From Chlorops oryzae (taxonomy: Eukaryota; Arthropoda; Insecta; Diptera; Chloropidae), in NCBI GenBank assembly GCA_020466095.1, contig CM035806.1, forward strand, positions 65,025,587 through 65,089,586: a DNA stretch of 64,000 bases. The letters run 5' to 3'. Under the pieces are notes generated by a model. That model was not told the origin of the DNA. It made no database searches and saw only the letters and a program-made list of their open reading frames with translations. The number at the start of each line of letters is the position of its first letter. The first letter of the stretch is position 1. Positions 34,811-46,930 of the stretch are shown in pieces. A program made the translations under genes and the position numbers.

Positions 34811-37383
34811 GCCAAGCGGGATAATGACTGGCAGTCCTACTCTCTGGCTCTCACCAACTACAACAAAGAAATCAAGAAGGCGAAAAAGGAGTCCTTCAAA
34901 AGATTCTGCGAATCAATCTCGGATGCGCCAACTACCTGTCGGATCCAAAAGATTCTTAGCACGACCCCAATCGGCACATTGACGGATGGGAACGGCCGTA
35001 ATACCACAAACGAGAAAGAAACACTGGAACTACTCACGGTAGTCCACTTTCCGGGAGCAACGATCATACCTGAGGTTGCAATACCCAGACCTCGTGAAGG
35101 ACAGAAATGTCCAGAGAGAGAGGACTGGGAACTGGCAAGCTCCATTTGTTCGCAGCAAGCGGTGGAGTGGGCTATAAGCAGTTTTAGGAGTTACAAAGCG
35201 GTGGGAGCTGACAATATATTTCCCGCACTACTACAGAAGGGGGGACAGATTCTGCTATCCCATCTAAGGCGTATCTACTCTAGCAGTCTGGCGTTCGGCT
35301 ATATACCTGACGCATGGACAACGTCAACGTCGTCTATCTACCCAAACCTGCAAGAGCAGATAAAAACAATCCAAAATCCTTCAGACCAATAAGCCTTATG
35401 CCGTTTGCACTGAAGGGTTTAGAGAAAACCGTTGACAGATATATAAGAGAGGAGATCCTGAAGAGAGCCCCCTTAATTCGTGTCAACATGCCTACCGTAA
35501 GGGTAGATCCACAGAAACGGCCCTATCGACTCTGGTTGGAACCATTGAAGACACCCTTCAGTCTAAAGAAATCTGTATGGTAGCTTTCCTGGACATAGAA
35601 GGAGCCTTCAACAACACAACGTTCGAAGCCATGCAGACGGCTTTAGAACACTTCAACATTCCTAAAATCCTAACTGACTGGATTTTGGCGATGCTGGAAA
35701 GCAGAATCATAAAATTCAGACTGGGAAATACGGAAATAACAGCAACCACAGCAAGAGGCTGCCCACAGGGAGGGTTCTGTCCCCCCTGTTGTGGTCTCTG
35801 GTGGTAGATGAACTTCTCTGCTCCCTAGAGCAGAAGGGATTCCAAACAATAGCCTATGCCGATGATCTAGCAGTAATTGTGAGAGGCAAGGACGGGAACA
35901 CCTTATCGGATCTAATGCAGTCGGCACTGAAAACGATAATGAACTGGTGTCAACGAAGGGGACTATCTGTCCACCCGGACAAAACCAACGTTGTTCCTTT
36001 CACCATGAAAATGAAATATCACCTTAAACAGCTAATGATTTATGGGAAAAACATACAATACACAGATGAGGTTAAATACCTTGGGATTACACTAGACAGC
36101 AAACTGAACTGGGGTTCCCATATTTACAGGCTGACGAAAAGAGCGACTAATGCACTTTGGATCAGCAAAAGACTCTGTGGCAGGAATTGGGGAGTGCAAC
36201 CGGAATGGCTGCTTAAACTATACTCCCTGATCATATTGCCACTAATTACCTACGGCTCACTCGTCTGGTGGGCGAAGACGGAAGAGAAAGCAACAGTCAC
36301 TAAGTTGGGTAGAGTTCAAAGACTGGCCAACTCCAGCATAACAGGATGTCTGAAGACCACTCCCTCGGCAGCATTAAACACCATGTTAAATATGATGCCG
36401 CTGGAGCTGGAAGTACAGAAAACTGCAATGCTGGCCCTGCACAGACTGTTTCATTTGGGCGGAGTGAAGCTCAAAAAGACTTCCAAGGGCCATCTGTCAT
36501 TATTAGAGAAGAGGATGAATAATAAAGACTTCATGATGCCATTGGACAGAATCCTCACAAAACACTCTCTGGACAAGAGATACATCATCGTGATTCCGGA
36601 AAGGGACAGTTGGAATGTAAATAGAGTCACTCCTCCTGACGATGCAATAGTCTGGTATACCGACGGATCCAAAACCGAAACCGGAGCAGGAGCGGGAAGA
36701 CATAGCTCGGGGTATGGAGAAAGAATAAGCCTCGGAGAATATGCTACGGTTTTCCAAGCAGAGATGCTAGCGATTAACCTATGCACCAGACACCTCATAA
36801 ACCTAAGTATGGATGGGAAAACCATATACATAATGACAGACAGTCAGGCAGCTTTAAAGGCCCTCGAAGGAACTCGATGCTAGTCTGGGAAACAGTTAAT
36901 GTACTTCAGGAACTAGCAAGCAGGAATCAAGTGACGCTACACTGGATACCTGCACACTGCGGTCACGAAGGAAACGAAGAAGCGGACAGACTGGCGAAGG
37001 AGGGAGCAGCAAGGCCTCCCTATGGTCCAGAGCCAATACTTAATGTCAGCAGATCGCACTTCACTCGAACCGTATACTTGGAGTTTCTGGACAAAGCAAA
37101 CCGAATGTGGTCTCACACGGCTGGTCAAACATGCACCAAACTATTCTTTCCTAGATACATGGAAAAGAAATCCGAATATCTACTTTGTTTAAGCAGATCT
37201 GAACTGAGAACAATGGTAGCTATTATCAATGGGCACGCCCTTCTAAATAAACATAAAAAGCGACTGGAACTATCCAACAGCGATGAGTGTAGATGCTGCC
37301 TGGAAGAGGAGGAAACCTCAGTGCACATTCTGGCAGAATGTCCGGCGCTGCATAGACAAAGGAGGTCTATACTGGGCAGGTAA
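34811..37383 (+). pseudogene. LINE reverse transcriptase and RNase H, frameshifted
   Basis: Homology runs through three frames. It includes YKAVGADNIFPALLQK, SFRPISLMPFALKGLEK, VAFLDIEGAFNNT, GCPQGG and the catalytic box AYADDLAV, then thumb/connection sequence. RNase H follows, with WYTDGSKTE, FQAEMLA, TDSQAALKAL and HWIPAHCGHEGNEEADRLA, and a C-terminal Cys/His segment (CRCCLEEEETSVHILAECP). Frame changes lie near 34810, 35330, 35475, 35772 and 36870. The copy therefore cannot make polymerase. The key residues themselves are conserved, so it is a young dead copy. Confidence 0.9.
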
Positions 37384-37559
37384 ATCATACAACAGACAGA
37401 ACTGGTGGAATTGGAAATAGGAAGATTGAAAATCTTTCTAGACATTACCGGAGTAGATAAGATAATCTAGAGCAGCAACGGGTTTGGCACAATAGTCTGG
37501 AAAGACGCAGTGCCACGGACGGAAAACGCTCGTACCCTCCACCAATAATAATGCCTCAA

Positions 37560-37923
37560 TAAATAAAAAGTAAAAGGAATTTTCTGGATTAAAAGTTTTG
37601 ACACGAAAACTGCAATATTTCTCGTCATTGTTCATGAAGTTTCCTTAAAAACCTCATATTATTTAGGAAGATTTTTGCAGTGCAGTAGATGAAGAAAAAA
37701 CCGACTTCCGTATTTTGTCACGTGCGTCTCAGCATTTAATAGAAAATATCTCTGGACCGCACTTTCGCTGGCCACCACATTTTACACCAATTATTCTACA
37801 GCTGAGGAACTGTCAGATAAGGGAGACAAGGAGTTGAAAAAATTGATACTTCACCGAAATTTTTTGCATCAAATGTGTACGACTGTCACGTGCGCACCTA
37901 CGGAAATACCCATATACAATATA
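37560..37923. other. Intergenic DNA
   Basis: No gene or bounded repeat seen. Confidence 0.45.
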
Positions 37924-38519
37924 GGGTCATTCCATCGTTTCGGGTGTTACATTTTTTCGATGAAAGTATAAATTTGTATGTATTTTGAAAGAATATTTAA
38001 GCCATTACAGCACTTTATTCTCTTCGTTTCTAGTTAATTTATCTAAATTTAAAATTAGAAAAGTTTGGCATTTGTCATATATAACGATTTTACAATTCGA
38101 AAAGTGTGCGTTTCGGGTGTTACACAATTCTTCCTCTATGTTCTGACCAGTTTACATTTACTTGAAATTCAGCGAATGCTTCTAGAAAAATCTTCCTTTC
38201 AATTACAGGCCTGGAAACGAATAATATTTACTAACTGTCTTTATCACATTTACTTTCAAAAGTACCGTTTTGAAAATTTTTTTTTTTAATTTTACTTTGT
38301 TTCGGGTGTTACATGGCTCTGTTTCGACGCAAACCTCATTTAGCTTCTCACTTGAGTACAGATTTAAAAGACTAATTTACTTAAGCATTACGCGTTTCTT
38401 CTAAACTTTAAGTTTCGAAAATTATAATTTGGAATGTTTTATTTCAACATTCATCAGATTTAATGCGAAAATAAAATATTTAGATTTTCAACCCCAGTAT
38501 GTTTGTCATGGAATGACCC
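37924..38519. mobile_element. TA-flanked TIR element, 596 bp
   Basis: Ends GGGTCATTCCAT and ATGGAATGACCC, with TA on both sides (37922-37923 and 38520-38521). The 15-mer GTTTCGGGTGTTACA occurs three times in direct orientation, at 37937, 38110 and 38299. No gene. Confidence 0.75.
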
Positions 38520-39590
38520 TATATGTTTCTATATGCATTTCCAGAAAAAGTAAACTTTTGTTCCGTATATATGATTGCTATTCAAGACTGCATAGAAATT
38601 ATGAAAATAAAGTCCGCATAAGTTACGAATTGAAAGCAAATCTATTTACCGTATCGAATTCGGATTAAATTTCATTTAGTGTCGGTCCGTTTGAATCATA
38701 TGTCCATCTAGTTGAACTGTGAAAAAAAGTCCTTATCGAACGGCACCTTTCAACTAAAAATCATTCAAACAAACATTTGATAAAAAAAAAAACCTATAAC
38801 CAGTGAACCGTTGCGTTAGTTCCAAATTTTATTATCGAGGTTTGTTACTGGGTTAGATTTTTTCGCTTTTCTATAGGAATCTGGGTGGTTTGCAGCTGGT
38901 TTAAAGAGCTAAACCAGTCGAGATACCCCAGTAAGAATCTATAACAGCTAGATGTTGGCCTCTGAGAATGATCCATAGAAAAATTGGCCGATTATGCCGA
39001 ATACGGAAGCCGAATCTTCGGTCGGACACTAGTGCATATGGAAGAATGTAGGTTGACTATAACAAGTTTATAGTAGGTGGCGAAAATGGACATGATCCGG
39101 AAATTACCAGGCCTAATGGTAGTTGTTTTCGATTTACTACGGAATAAAAGACTGGGAAGCTGCGTATACCATAGTCGGACCGACCTTAGCTCTCTTACTT
39201 GGTTTTTTTTTTGCTTGTTTCGAATATTTGTTCAATTTTTCGACTTTTTTGGAATTTTTGACATTTGAATTATTTGAATATTTTGAATTTTTTGCATTTT
39301 TTTAGAACGAAGTTCCTTATGAAACGGTAGCGACAGGGGACCTAGTCGAGAAAAAGTTAAATCCGTTATTATTGTGCGTTACCAAAAAGTGAAGTTCGCA
39401 AAAAAGGGTATAATAACCTTTGCAGAGAGAAAGAAATATACATATATTTATGTAAAATGACTTTCTGATGCGGCCGAGATATTATAATTTTTTAGGCGAC
39501 ACTTATTTCCGACGATATCACGAAAAAACAATTAATTATTAAATTCAGAAACTACACAGACACATACATGCATTCAAACAGAACAACATT
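38520..39590. repeat. Intergenic DNA with DINE-like end and GAATTTTTT repeat
   Basis: A phrase like the DINE family-A 3' end (GACCGACCTTAGCTCTCTTA) lies at about 39178, directly followed by a GAATTTTTT/TTGAATATT low-complexity tract (39210-39305). A CCGAAT-rich scrap occurs at about 38988-39030. Confidence 0.45.
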
Positions 39591-40260
39591 TCTGCAGATA
39601 ATTTTCGAATACGCGTTAATTTTTTCAAAATATAAGGGCTTTTAGGTACACTTATAAAGTTTTCTTCGCATCGTACCGTCAATTCGTACTAATTTAAAAC
39701 TTATTAAAATCGTTTATCCGGGGTCATGTAATATCGAAAAATGATATTTAACATTTTAGGATGAAATTTTTGATGACTATCCATTTGCACTGGAAAACCC
39801 TTTGACGTACCACTAAGCATACAATATATTCTGACAGCCAAAATAAGCGGTTAAGAGTGAAGTGCGTAGATTCAAATTTCTATTATCAGGTTGAACTTTA
39901 TTTCGCTTCTTCTATGGACAAATGGAGATTTTGTCTTAAAGTGCGTCAATCAGTCGGTACGCTCAGAGGATTTAAAGCTTGTTGCAAGCTTTACTGGAAT
40001 GTCATAGGAAATTACCGCAGTTTGCGTAGAGCCCTTCAAGTCGCACATGTGCATACCTGCACAAAAATTATTCTAAACAAGATTTTTGTCAATGAATTCG
40101 TATCAAATATTTCTCTTTTAGCTGCATTAAGAGGGAGGCACATTCGCCTACCAGCTCTCGTTTTTTTTTTGAAATAAAGATTTCAATAGTAACAATGTTC
40201 GACTTTAAAGCTGTTGAAAATATTTTTGACATGCAAACGCTTTATATCACTTTTGCTTGC
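39590..40260 (+). repeat. Interspersed repeat, copy 1
   Basis: Long stretches match the repeat at 40560-41223 plus 42258-42400. Shared anchors are GTCAATTCGTAC, AAAACCCTTTG, CACTAAGCATACAATATAT, GCGTAGAGCCCTT, ATACCTGCACAAAAAT and TCTCTTTTAGCTGCATT. Copy 1 is uninterrupted at the place where copy 2 carries a 1-kb insertion. Confidence 0.7.
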
Positions 40261-40559
40261 TTATTGAATTTTTAATAGAAACATTCAAAGAAACAGAGAA
40301 AAAGAAGAGGTTGACTGAGCTCCAAAAAAAATAAATTTTCGAATATTCTTTCGAATGACCCTTAGGAAACCTGGTAGTCCTCAGCGACAAAGGTCCCTCC
40401 CTGGCAGGCCAGTAAAAAGTCATTAATACATTAGAATGGAATTAAGAGGGGCAGTATGTAAATGTTTAGGGACTATTCCGAAGTACAAAAACATTGTAAT
40501 CAGAATCCATATTCTCAGGAGAACAAAACAAAATGTGGTGCTGCCAGACTGAAAGTTTT

Positions 40560-42400
40560 CAGAATAACTCCGATTAGTAGATTTTTTCAAATATATAAGG
40601 GCATTTTAGGTAACTTATAAATTTTTTGCGCTATCAAAGTATCCGTCAATTCGTACAAAATTAAAACTTATTTAAAATCGTCTGTACTCCGGGGGCTGCG
40701 GATGTAATATCGGTGTGAAAAATATCGATACTTTAAAACATCTTTAGGTATGAAAATTTTCGAGACTATCTCATTTGCGATGGAAAACCCTTTGCACGTA
40801 CCACTAAGCATACAATATATTGTTCTCCTCGAGCCACGCCCACAAATAAGGGTTAATTGTAACTTGTGAAGTAAAAGGCGTAGAACCTTCAAATTTGCAA
40901 CATAGGTTGACCAAGGTGAACGCAAGGCGCAGGACAAAAATTTATGTAGCCCGCCCACTGCCACGCCCACAAATGGAGATTTTTCGTAACATAGTGCGTC
41001 AATAATGTCGGGACGCTGGGTATTTCAAAGTCTTGCTTGACCGACTTTAGCTTTCTTACTGGTTTCTACATGTGCTTGGTATAGGAAATTTAACATACTT
41101 GCTGCTTTAGAGCGTAGAGCCCTTAAGCGCACATGTAAGTTACATACCTGCACAAAAATATTCTACGGCAGCATTTTTGTCTGTATTTGTATCAAAATTT
41201 CTCTTTTAGCTGCATTCAACTTAATGCCATTCAGAACGAGCACCGAAATCCGGTGTTTCGGCACTTGGATTTCGTAGAAATCCATATCAGAAATCCAAGC
41301 GTTCACACGACAATATCGTGGACAATATCGACTTGAGAGATTTTGGTTTGTACAGCCATTTATCTGTTTAGCAGTGCTTCCAATTGTAGGGAAATTTCCT
41401 TTAAAAATTTTACGGAAATTTTAAACAAATATCCTTGTAGGGACTAAAGTACAGATATCTTATTAATCGGCAAATGCACAGAATTTGTGATGTATTCAAA
41501 ACTTTAATAAATTTTTATAAATTTGGTTGTCATAAAATTAAAGGGAAATAAAACTATGCCAACCTGTCTTTATGTGAAAAAGTTCGGTCGAAGCTATCGC
41601 CAAGCGTCGATAGTCTACAAATTTGAAAATTGAAATAGTATTGATTGGTTTTTTTGAATAAATTGAAAACTGTTTTATTTACCGCTGCAAGATAGGCCTA
41701 TTCATATTTTTAATGAAATCATTTTTACTTCAACCATAACAAAAACTTAAATTTTGAAAGAAACTTTTTTTTTTGAAAAAAAAAAAAAAATTTCAAATGA
41801 ATTTGTCGATCGGAGTTCAGACTACCCTGAAAGATTCTCAAAAATATTAGCCTACCATATTCATGGCATAATAGCATTTTTGTAGCAAGAGGCAAATTAT
41901 TTAAATAAAGAAATATAAACGATTTGTGGTAGGGAAAATGTAAAAATTGTGGATTTTTTCTTTTTATGTAGGCAGTTTTTTGTTTGCGTTGTGGCAGCAT
42001 TGCTGTTTGATTACTTTGGTTTTTGGACAAAATTTGACAGTAGTGTTGCAGCATTTCTTTCGATACATATCGAATAACTACACGAGTTGCATTCAGTTGT
42101 GATTCGGAATTTCGTGGGATTTCGTTGAAATCCAATTTCTGAGCGGATTACGTTTGACATTCATTTGTATAGGGAAATCCGCTGGATTTCGAACTGATAT
42201 CGGCTGAAATCTCAACATGTGCCGAAATCCGGGATTTCGATGCCGTCTGAATGCATATTAGGTGGCACATTCGCTTTAACAGCATCCTGTTTTTGGTTTT
42301 TGAAATAAAATTTCATAGTAAAATGTTCCTTTAACAGCCCTGTTGAAAATTTATCTTTTGAATGTCAAACGCTTTCCTATCGACTTAAAATGCCTTTGCT
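40560..42400 (+). repeat. Interspersed repeat, copy 2 (interrupted)
   Basis: Direct repeat of 39590-40260. It carries a DINE family-A 3' part (about 40830-41060: GCCCACTGCCACGCCCAC, then CTTGACCGACTTTAGC and TTTCTTACTGGTTT) and the TTA-flanked element at 41224-42257. The copies have diverged by many small indels. Confidence 0.65.
41224..42257. mobile_element. TTA-flanked TIR element, 1034 bp
   Basis: Left end ATGCCATTCAGAACGAGCAC, right end complement TATGCATTCAGACGGCATCG; both continue with CGAAATCC..TTTCGGCAC. TTA flanks it (41221-41223 and 42258-42260). The uninterrupted repeat at about 40120-40130 supports the boundary. The 136-codon minus-strand frame 42135-41725 is AT-rich, Phe-rich and not recognised as a transposase. 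Confidence 0.75.
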
Positions 42401-42519
42401 TTATTAGAATTTTTAAAAAATTTTGATATAAAATTATTAAACCTGGTTTAAACTCTCATGTCGACTATCATTTGAAAGTTTAAACCTTCAAAAAGTTTAA
42501 GCTAGGTGGAAGACTATAA
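42400..42519. repeat. Short palindromic repeat, copy 1
   Basis: Matches 55388-55503: both contain CTGGTTTAAACTCTC or CTAGTTTACACTCTC, GACTATCATTTGA, TTCAAAAAGTTTAA and an end resembling GAAGTCTATGAG. Inverted CTAGTTTA/TAAACTAG ends make a small hairpin. This copy is interrupted by the MITE at 42520. Confidence 0.7.
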
Positions 42520-42831
42520 GGCCCGATATTACAGTGCATACTTAAGTTAAGGAAGCTTTAAGACTTAAGAACACCTTAAGTGTCAAGCGGTTTAACAGTC
42601 AATTTTTATCCAAAACTCACGAAAATTGTTTTCGGCAGGCAACATTTGAAAAAGCCTATATTTTTTATTTATACTTTTTTAAAATTCGTAAAATTAGTGA
42701 AATTCCTTCATTAAATTTATTTGAAAACTTATTTAAGGAGCACTTAAAATTTGTACTGTTAAAATGCTTTACAGACTTAAGCTTTACTTAAGTGCTAAGG
42801 AGACCTTAAGTATGCACTGTAATATCGGGCC
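42520..42831. mobile_element. TAA-flanked MITE, 312 bp
   Basis: Ends GGCCCGATATTACAGTGCAT and the complement ATGCACTGTAATATCGGGCC, each next to ACTTAAG. TAA lies on both sides (42517-42519 and 42832-42834). No gene. The homologous unoccupied sequence at about 55497-55506 confirms the insertion point. Confidence 0.9.
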
Positions 42832-42834
42832 TAA

Positions 42835-44989
42835 GCATTAATATTTTTTCATTTTATTTTATTGCATTTTTTTTTTTATTTCTAGTCAGTTATGAAAAAA
42901 TTTTCCTTTTGTTACAAAAGTTAAATATGTTTTTTGTTAATAAAATTAATATTTGGACGGCGTTCTTTTAAGCGCCTGAGATGTGTTGTTAAAGAAAATC
43001 TGATATGTGCCTTAAAAAATGCAGCTAAAAAAATCGGGTAGGTGTATTTTTCGCTTAAGTGCATTAAATTGTCTGGAAAATAATTGAATGTAGCTAAGCA
43101 GAATATACAGCATCGCATTTTCGCTTGTGAAAAACGGTTGAAAACAACAAACAGCTGACAGTTTAAAATTTATCACCATTAAGAATAAAAGTACGCACTT
43201 CTTAGTATAATTTGCTGCATAACAGCAGAACAATAACCTTCGATTGTGCATTTTTATGTTCAAAAACACAAAAGGATTGAAAAAACATTTTGTCTTATGG
43301 CCGTCTTGTATACATATATTTTTCGATTAATAAAAACAATTGTTTCTTGCCAAAAACCTTGCTGCAAATTATATTTACTAACATGTATAAATACCATAAT
43401 GAACTTCGTTCTTATCTGGTGTCCTATGACACAACTCAACTTGTTTTTAACTTTTTTGAATTTTTTGAATTTTTTTTTTGAATTTTTTTTGAATATTTTT
43501 TGAATATTTTTATGCATTTTTTTACATATTCAAATTCCGAGGCATATTGATTAGTATGAATTCGTATGAATATTCATACATCTTGACAAACAAGAAGAAA
43601 ACAAGGACGATTATTATAGGACGAAAGCCGTCGCCTAAAACGCTACTAGCGACTTATTTATATACTATTTATATAAGTTGTACAATAAATACAAGATTAA
43701 GAGATACAAAAAGAAAGTCAAATCGATTTCACATCCCCGGGAAAAATACAAAAAAAGAAAAAAATTACATATATACGGAAATTTTAATTGCCAATATCAA
43801 AGCGTACTTCTACTGACAGCGGTGACATGAAAAGTGGTTCAACATCCCATTCTTCTCTAATGCCTTCCTATTGCAATTGCGCTCGTCAGCGTGACGACTC
43901 ATCTCTCAAGTTGTCCCTGGAAAAAAAAGAAAGAAAAAAACAACAACAACAACAACAAACACCAAACAACTGAAATAAAACAAAGCGTTCGGAATTCCAA
44001 ATTGACAGCAGAAATTAAAAAGAAAAAAAAAAGGCAGAAAAAAAATTAGTTCAACGAGCGACACATAAAATAATTGAGCTGTGAAATCTGTGAAGATCTT
44101 TCGAATTAAAAACGCTTGGAATTAATCTGGCCAAACTGGATATCAAGGATGTGCATCCGCTGTAGAATTCTCAATATTCTACGTTCATAATTCATCGTCG
44201 ACACTGACATTTATGATATACAATGGCAAATTAGAAAGCGAAAAAGGGGTTGCACGAACATACAAATTTATGTACCTATGTACGATCGAATGACGGTTCA
44301 TATACATATCTATATATTAGACATTTTCACAGATTAGTCCTGCGTATGTACAATAAATAACCCCTCGAAAAAGGCATTTTATTTAGGTTGTGTGTAATTA
44401 ATTTACCTCTGTGCTTTCTTCACGAAATCACATATCAAAGCTTCGTTTTCTTTCCGCCGCCTTTGATGTTAGGCGATAAAAAAGAACAAAAGTACAGTCC
44501 ATTATTTTGCCGTTGTTGTTGTTTTCTCAAACTTAATCTTGCATAAAAGACCTTAACCGCCTCTATTGGCTTTGGGAGTGTTACACTCTTAGGTAAAAGG
44601 AAATGCATAAATAATGGGAATGGTCTTATTTATCTTGTCGTAACATGTAAGCGGTTAAACAAGTTTAAGATAACCTCATGTAACATTATTTGAGAAAAAA
44701 TATATCTCTACTTATCACGCATTGCTAGGCAAATCAAATAGGGATGCATTTAGGCTTTGATCTCGACGAATATAACCCGTTTGTATCCTTTAAGCCGACA
44801 AGCCAAATGGAAAAAAAAGAAGAAGAAAAAACTCATGCGAGAAAAAATATTTTGTTGCTGAATTTCTATTTCGAGTGATAAAATTAAATTCCAGAAATGC
44901 CTTTAATTCAGTTAACCCTTTAGTGACGGGTGTTTTTAATTGGAAAATAGATTTTAAAATTTGATATTATCTAGAAAAAAATAATTATC
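42835..44989. other. Intergenic DNA
   Basis: A TTTTTGAA low-complexity tract lies at 43446-43520 and an ACAACA/AAAAAG patch at about 43920-43970. Open frames such as 43012-43269 lack support. Confidence 0.45.
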
Positions 44990-45232
44990 CTTAATTGAAG
45001 CGGAGCCGCGAATAACGTAAGTAACAAATTTCACACTTTTGCAAATTTGCCATGCCATTCAGTACTCTTCGCTACTTCAAGGCTCCGAAGTATTGAGAAA
45101 TGTCCAAGAGTTGACCAAATAACAATATTTTTGGGATAGCTTAAAGGACTAGAGAATTATTGAAAGTCTAAAAATTAGGTTTAGAAAATTTGTCACTTGA
45201 AACGTTATTCGCGGCTCCGCTTCAATTTAAGG
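44990..45232. mobile_element. Short TIR element, about 240 bp
   Basis: Inverted ends CCTTAATTGAAGCGGAGCCG and its partner CGGCTCCGCTTCAATTTAAGG; the arms continue as CGCGAATAACGT. TTAA occurs at both borders but with an extra base on one side, so the duplication is uncertain. Confidence 0.65.
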
Positions 45233-45245
45233 AAACTCTTTTATA

Positions 45246-46011
45246 CAGGGACCGAAAATAACAGTTTCAATGTCTTTCAAAATTTGAAAAAGCAAGGACA
45301 AAAAATTGTCGCACAGAAATCTTTTCGATGTCATTGTGATCCTCAGGACATTCTCTATACGAATCCGGGATGCATTTTATTTTCCTAACTTTTTTAGAAA
45401 AAGTCCAATATTAACTGGTAAATACTGACTTTTATTTTTTCAGTCAAACAATAACAGTTAAACTGGGCCAAATATTTTTTTGGGAAAAATAAAAGGCTTT
45501 GCCAAATAACAAATAAACCGTTACTTCAATTTAAATAAATTTGATACCAATTGATAGGTCTCAGTTTCTAGAATCGAAAAATACATCTGTGGTCTTATGG
45601 AAGAGTAGCTTAAGTCGGCTTAAGCTTAAAATGAGTTATTAATACCACTGAATTCCCTTCAAAGAGACGCATCATTAGGTAAAACCCTTGTCTCCGTAAC
45701 ATTCTTCTAGGAAAAGTGGTTAACACAGAAACGTCCAATGATTATCGAACTATGTATTTTTGGATTCTAGAAACTGAGACCTATCAATTTGTATCAAATT
45801 TATTTAATTTGGAGAAACGGTTTATTTGTTATTTGGCAAAGCCTTTTATTTTTGCCAAAAAAAATATTTGGCCCAGTTTAACTGTTATTGTTTGACTGAA
45901 AAAATAAAAGTTAATATTTTACAGTAATTTTTTTTCAAATAAAATACAAGTCAAAAAATTACTTTTTTTTTGTAACTTTTACTATAAAAGTCATAACTGG
46001 TTCGGTCCGTG
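45246..46011. mobile_element. CAGGGACC-family TIR element, 766 bp
   Basis: Left end CAGGGACCGAAAATAAC, right end complement CACGGACCGAACCAG, flanked by the perfect 8-bp duplication CTTTTATA (45238-45245 and 46012-46019). Inner arms 45430-45590 and 45757-45915 are inverted copies (for example AACAATAACAGTTAAACTGG and GGTCTCAGTTTCTAGAAT). No transposase. Confidence 0.88.
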
Positions 46012-46019
46012 CTTTTATA

Positions 46020-46344
46020 GGCATCTATGCCAGGACATTAGCTCGTGTGCAGATAAACATTTCACTTGGAGTTTAAGGTGATAGTTGGCTGGGTTCGAAA
46101 GTTTCAAATATGTGCCATAAAAGAAAAACGACGGCAAGACTCTGCAACATGCTGCGCTTAGCAACATTTCCACATTCCAGCATGGCTGCCGCTTTCATAA
46201 AATTCCATCATGTTTGGTAGACATGTTTTTGATTCTAGGAGATTTGAAGTGGCTTCTCAAATATGCAAAAAAATTTGGCCTATTTATGCAAAATTAATAT
46301 TCAAATGATTTTAAAGATCTTGCTTTGAGGATGGAAATAAGATA

Positions 46345-46388
<44 letters not shown>

Positions 46389-46675
46389 TGAATATATAAT
46401 AAGATGAATATATAAGAATAATTGACATTTCATGTACCTTATCCATGTATCCTAATCTTGAAATGAGAAAGGGAAAACGAAATCGTTATGGTTTTTTTGG
46501 ACCAATTTAAATTCTTGTAGATTTCGCAGTGATTTCCGCAATACCCCCCATATTGTGAAAACTGAAATGGCATTTGTTGAAAGCCAAAAAAGGCATATTT
46601 TACATAAATGAAAATATATTATTAATTTTAAATAAATTTCAATTTATATAATTTATATTTTTTATGGATGTTTTG
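46020..46675. repeat. Intergenic DNA with (TA)n tract
   Basis: A (TA)n microsatellite runs about 46347-46386. No gene seen. Confidence 0.6.
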
Positions 46676-46930
46676 TGGCGTAGGGGATGCGTGCTATGCT
46701 CTTGATCCCAGGGTCCGAGGTTCGATTCCCGACACAGGCGAAACGGAGTACAGTGTTCTAAGTGTAGCGCTGGCTTTTCAAAAAATCGCATGCTAGGGGC
46801 GCACTACATAGAAAGACAAACAGTCACACAAACATAAGAAACAACGCTCGTGGTATCACAACGAGCCGGTACACGTCCTCAATTTTCAGTCACTCCAACA
46901 TACATACACAAATACATACATGGGTGTTCT
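46676..46930 (+). mobile_element. Candidate tRNA-derived SINE
   Basis: A tRNA-like head at 46676-46737 contains an A-box-like TGGCGTAGGGGATGC and a good B box GGTTCGATTCC. An unrelated body follows (AAACGGAGTACAGTG, CACTACATAGAAAGACAAAC, CAACGAGCCGGTACACG) and ends in a CATACATA-rich tail at about 46900-46925. This head-body-tail layout is that of a SINE transcribed by RNA polymerase III. No target duplication could be fixed and no second copy lies in the window. Confidence 0.45.

Larger units (their letters stand above)
32531..37550 (+). mobile_element. LOA-clade LINE, nearly full length, defective
   Basis: A 5-kb non-LTR retrotransposon with gag-like ORF1, APE-type endonuclease, reverse transcriptase and RNase H in that order. 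It ends in an AAT-rich tail (CCAATAATA). The 9-mer ATGCCTCAA occurs directly before it (32522-32530) and directly after the tail (37551-37559) and is the likely target-site duplication. RNase H downstream of the polymerase fits the LOA clade. The 5' UTR is only four bases if this duplication is right. Confidence 0.85.

Noticed and set aside
34979..35392. Separate small gene starting at ATG 34979
   Set aside because: It is a frameshifted segment of the LINE polymerase protein.
41725..42135. 136-codon minus-strand frame inside the TTA-flanked element as a transposase
   Set aside because: No DDE motif or helix-turn-helix, and it ends in a poly-Phe run from a poly-A tract.
43012..43269. 85-codon minus-strand frame as a small gene
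   Set aside because: No signal peptide pattern, motif or splice site, and similar frames are expected by chance in AT-rich DNA.
44990..45232. piggyBac-type element because TTAA occurs at both borders
   Set aside because: The two TTAA words are not equally spaced from the inverted repeats and the ends lack the CCC/GGG start typical of piggyBac.
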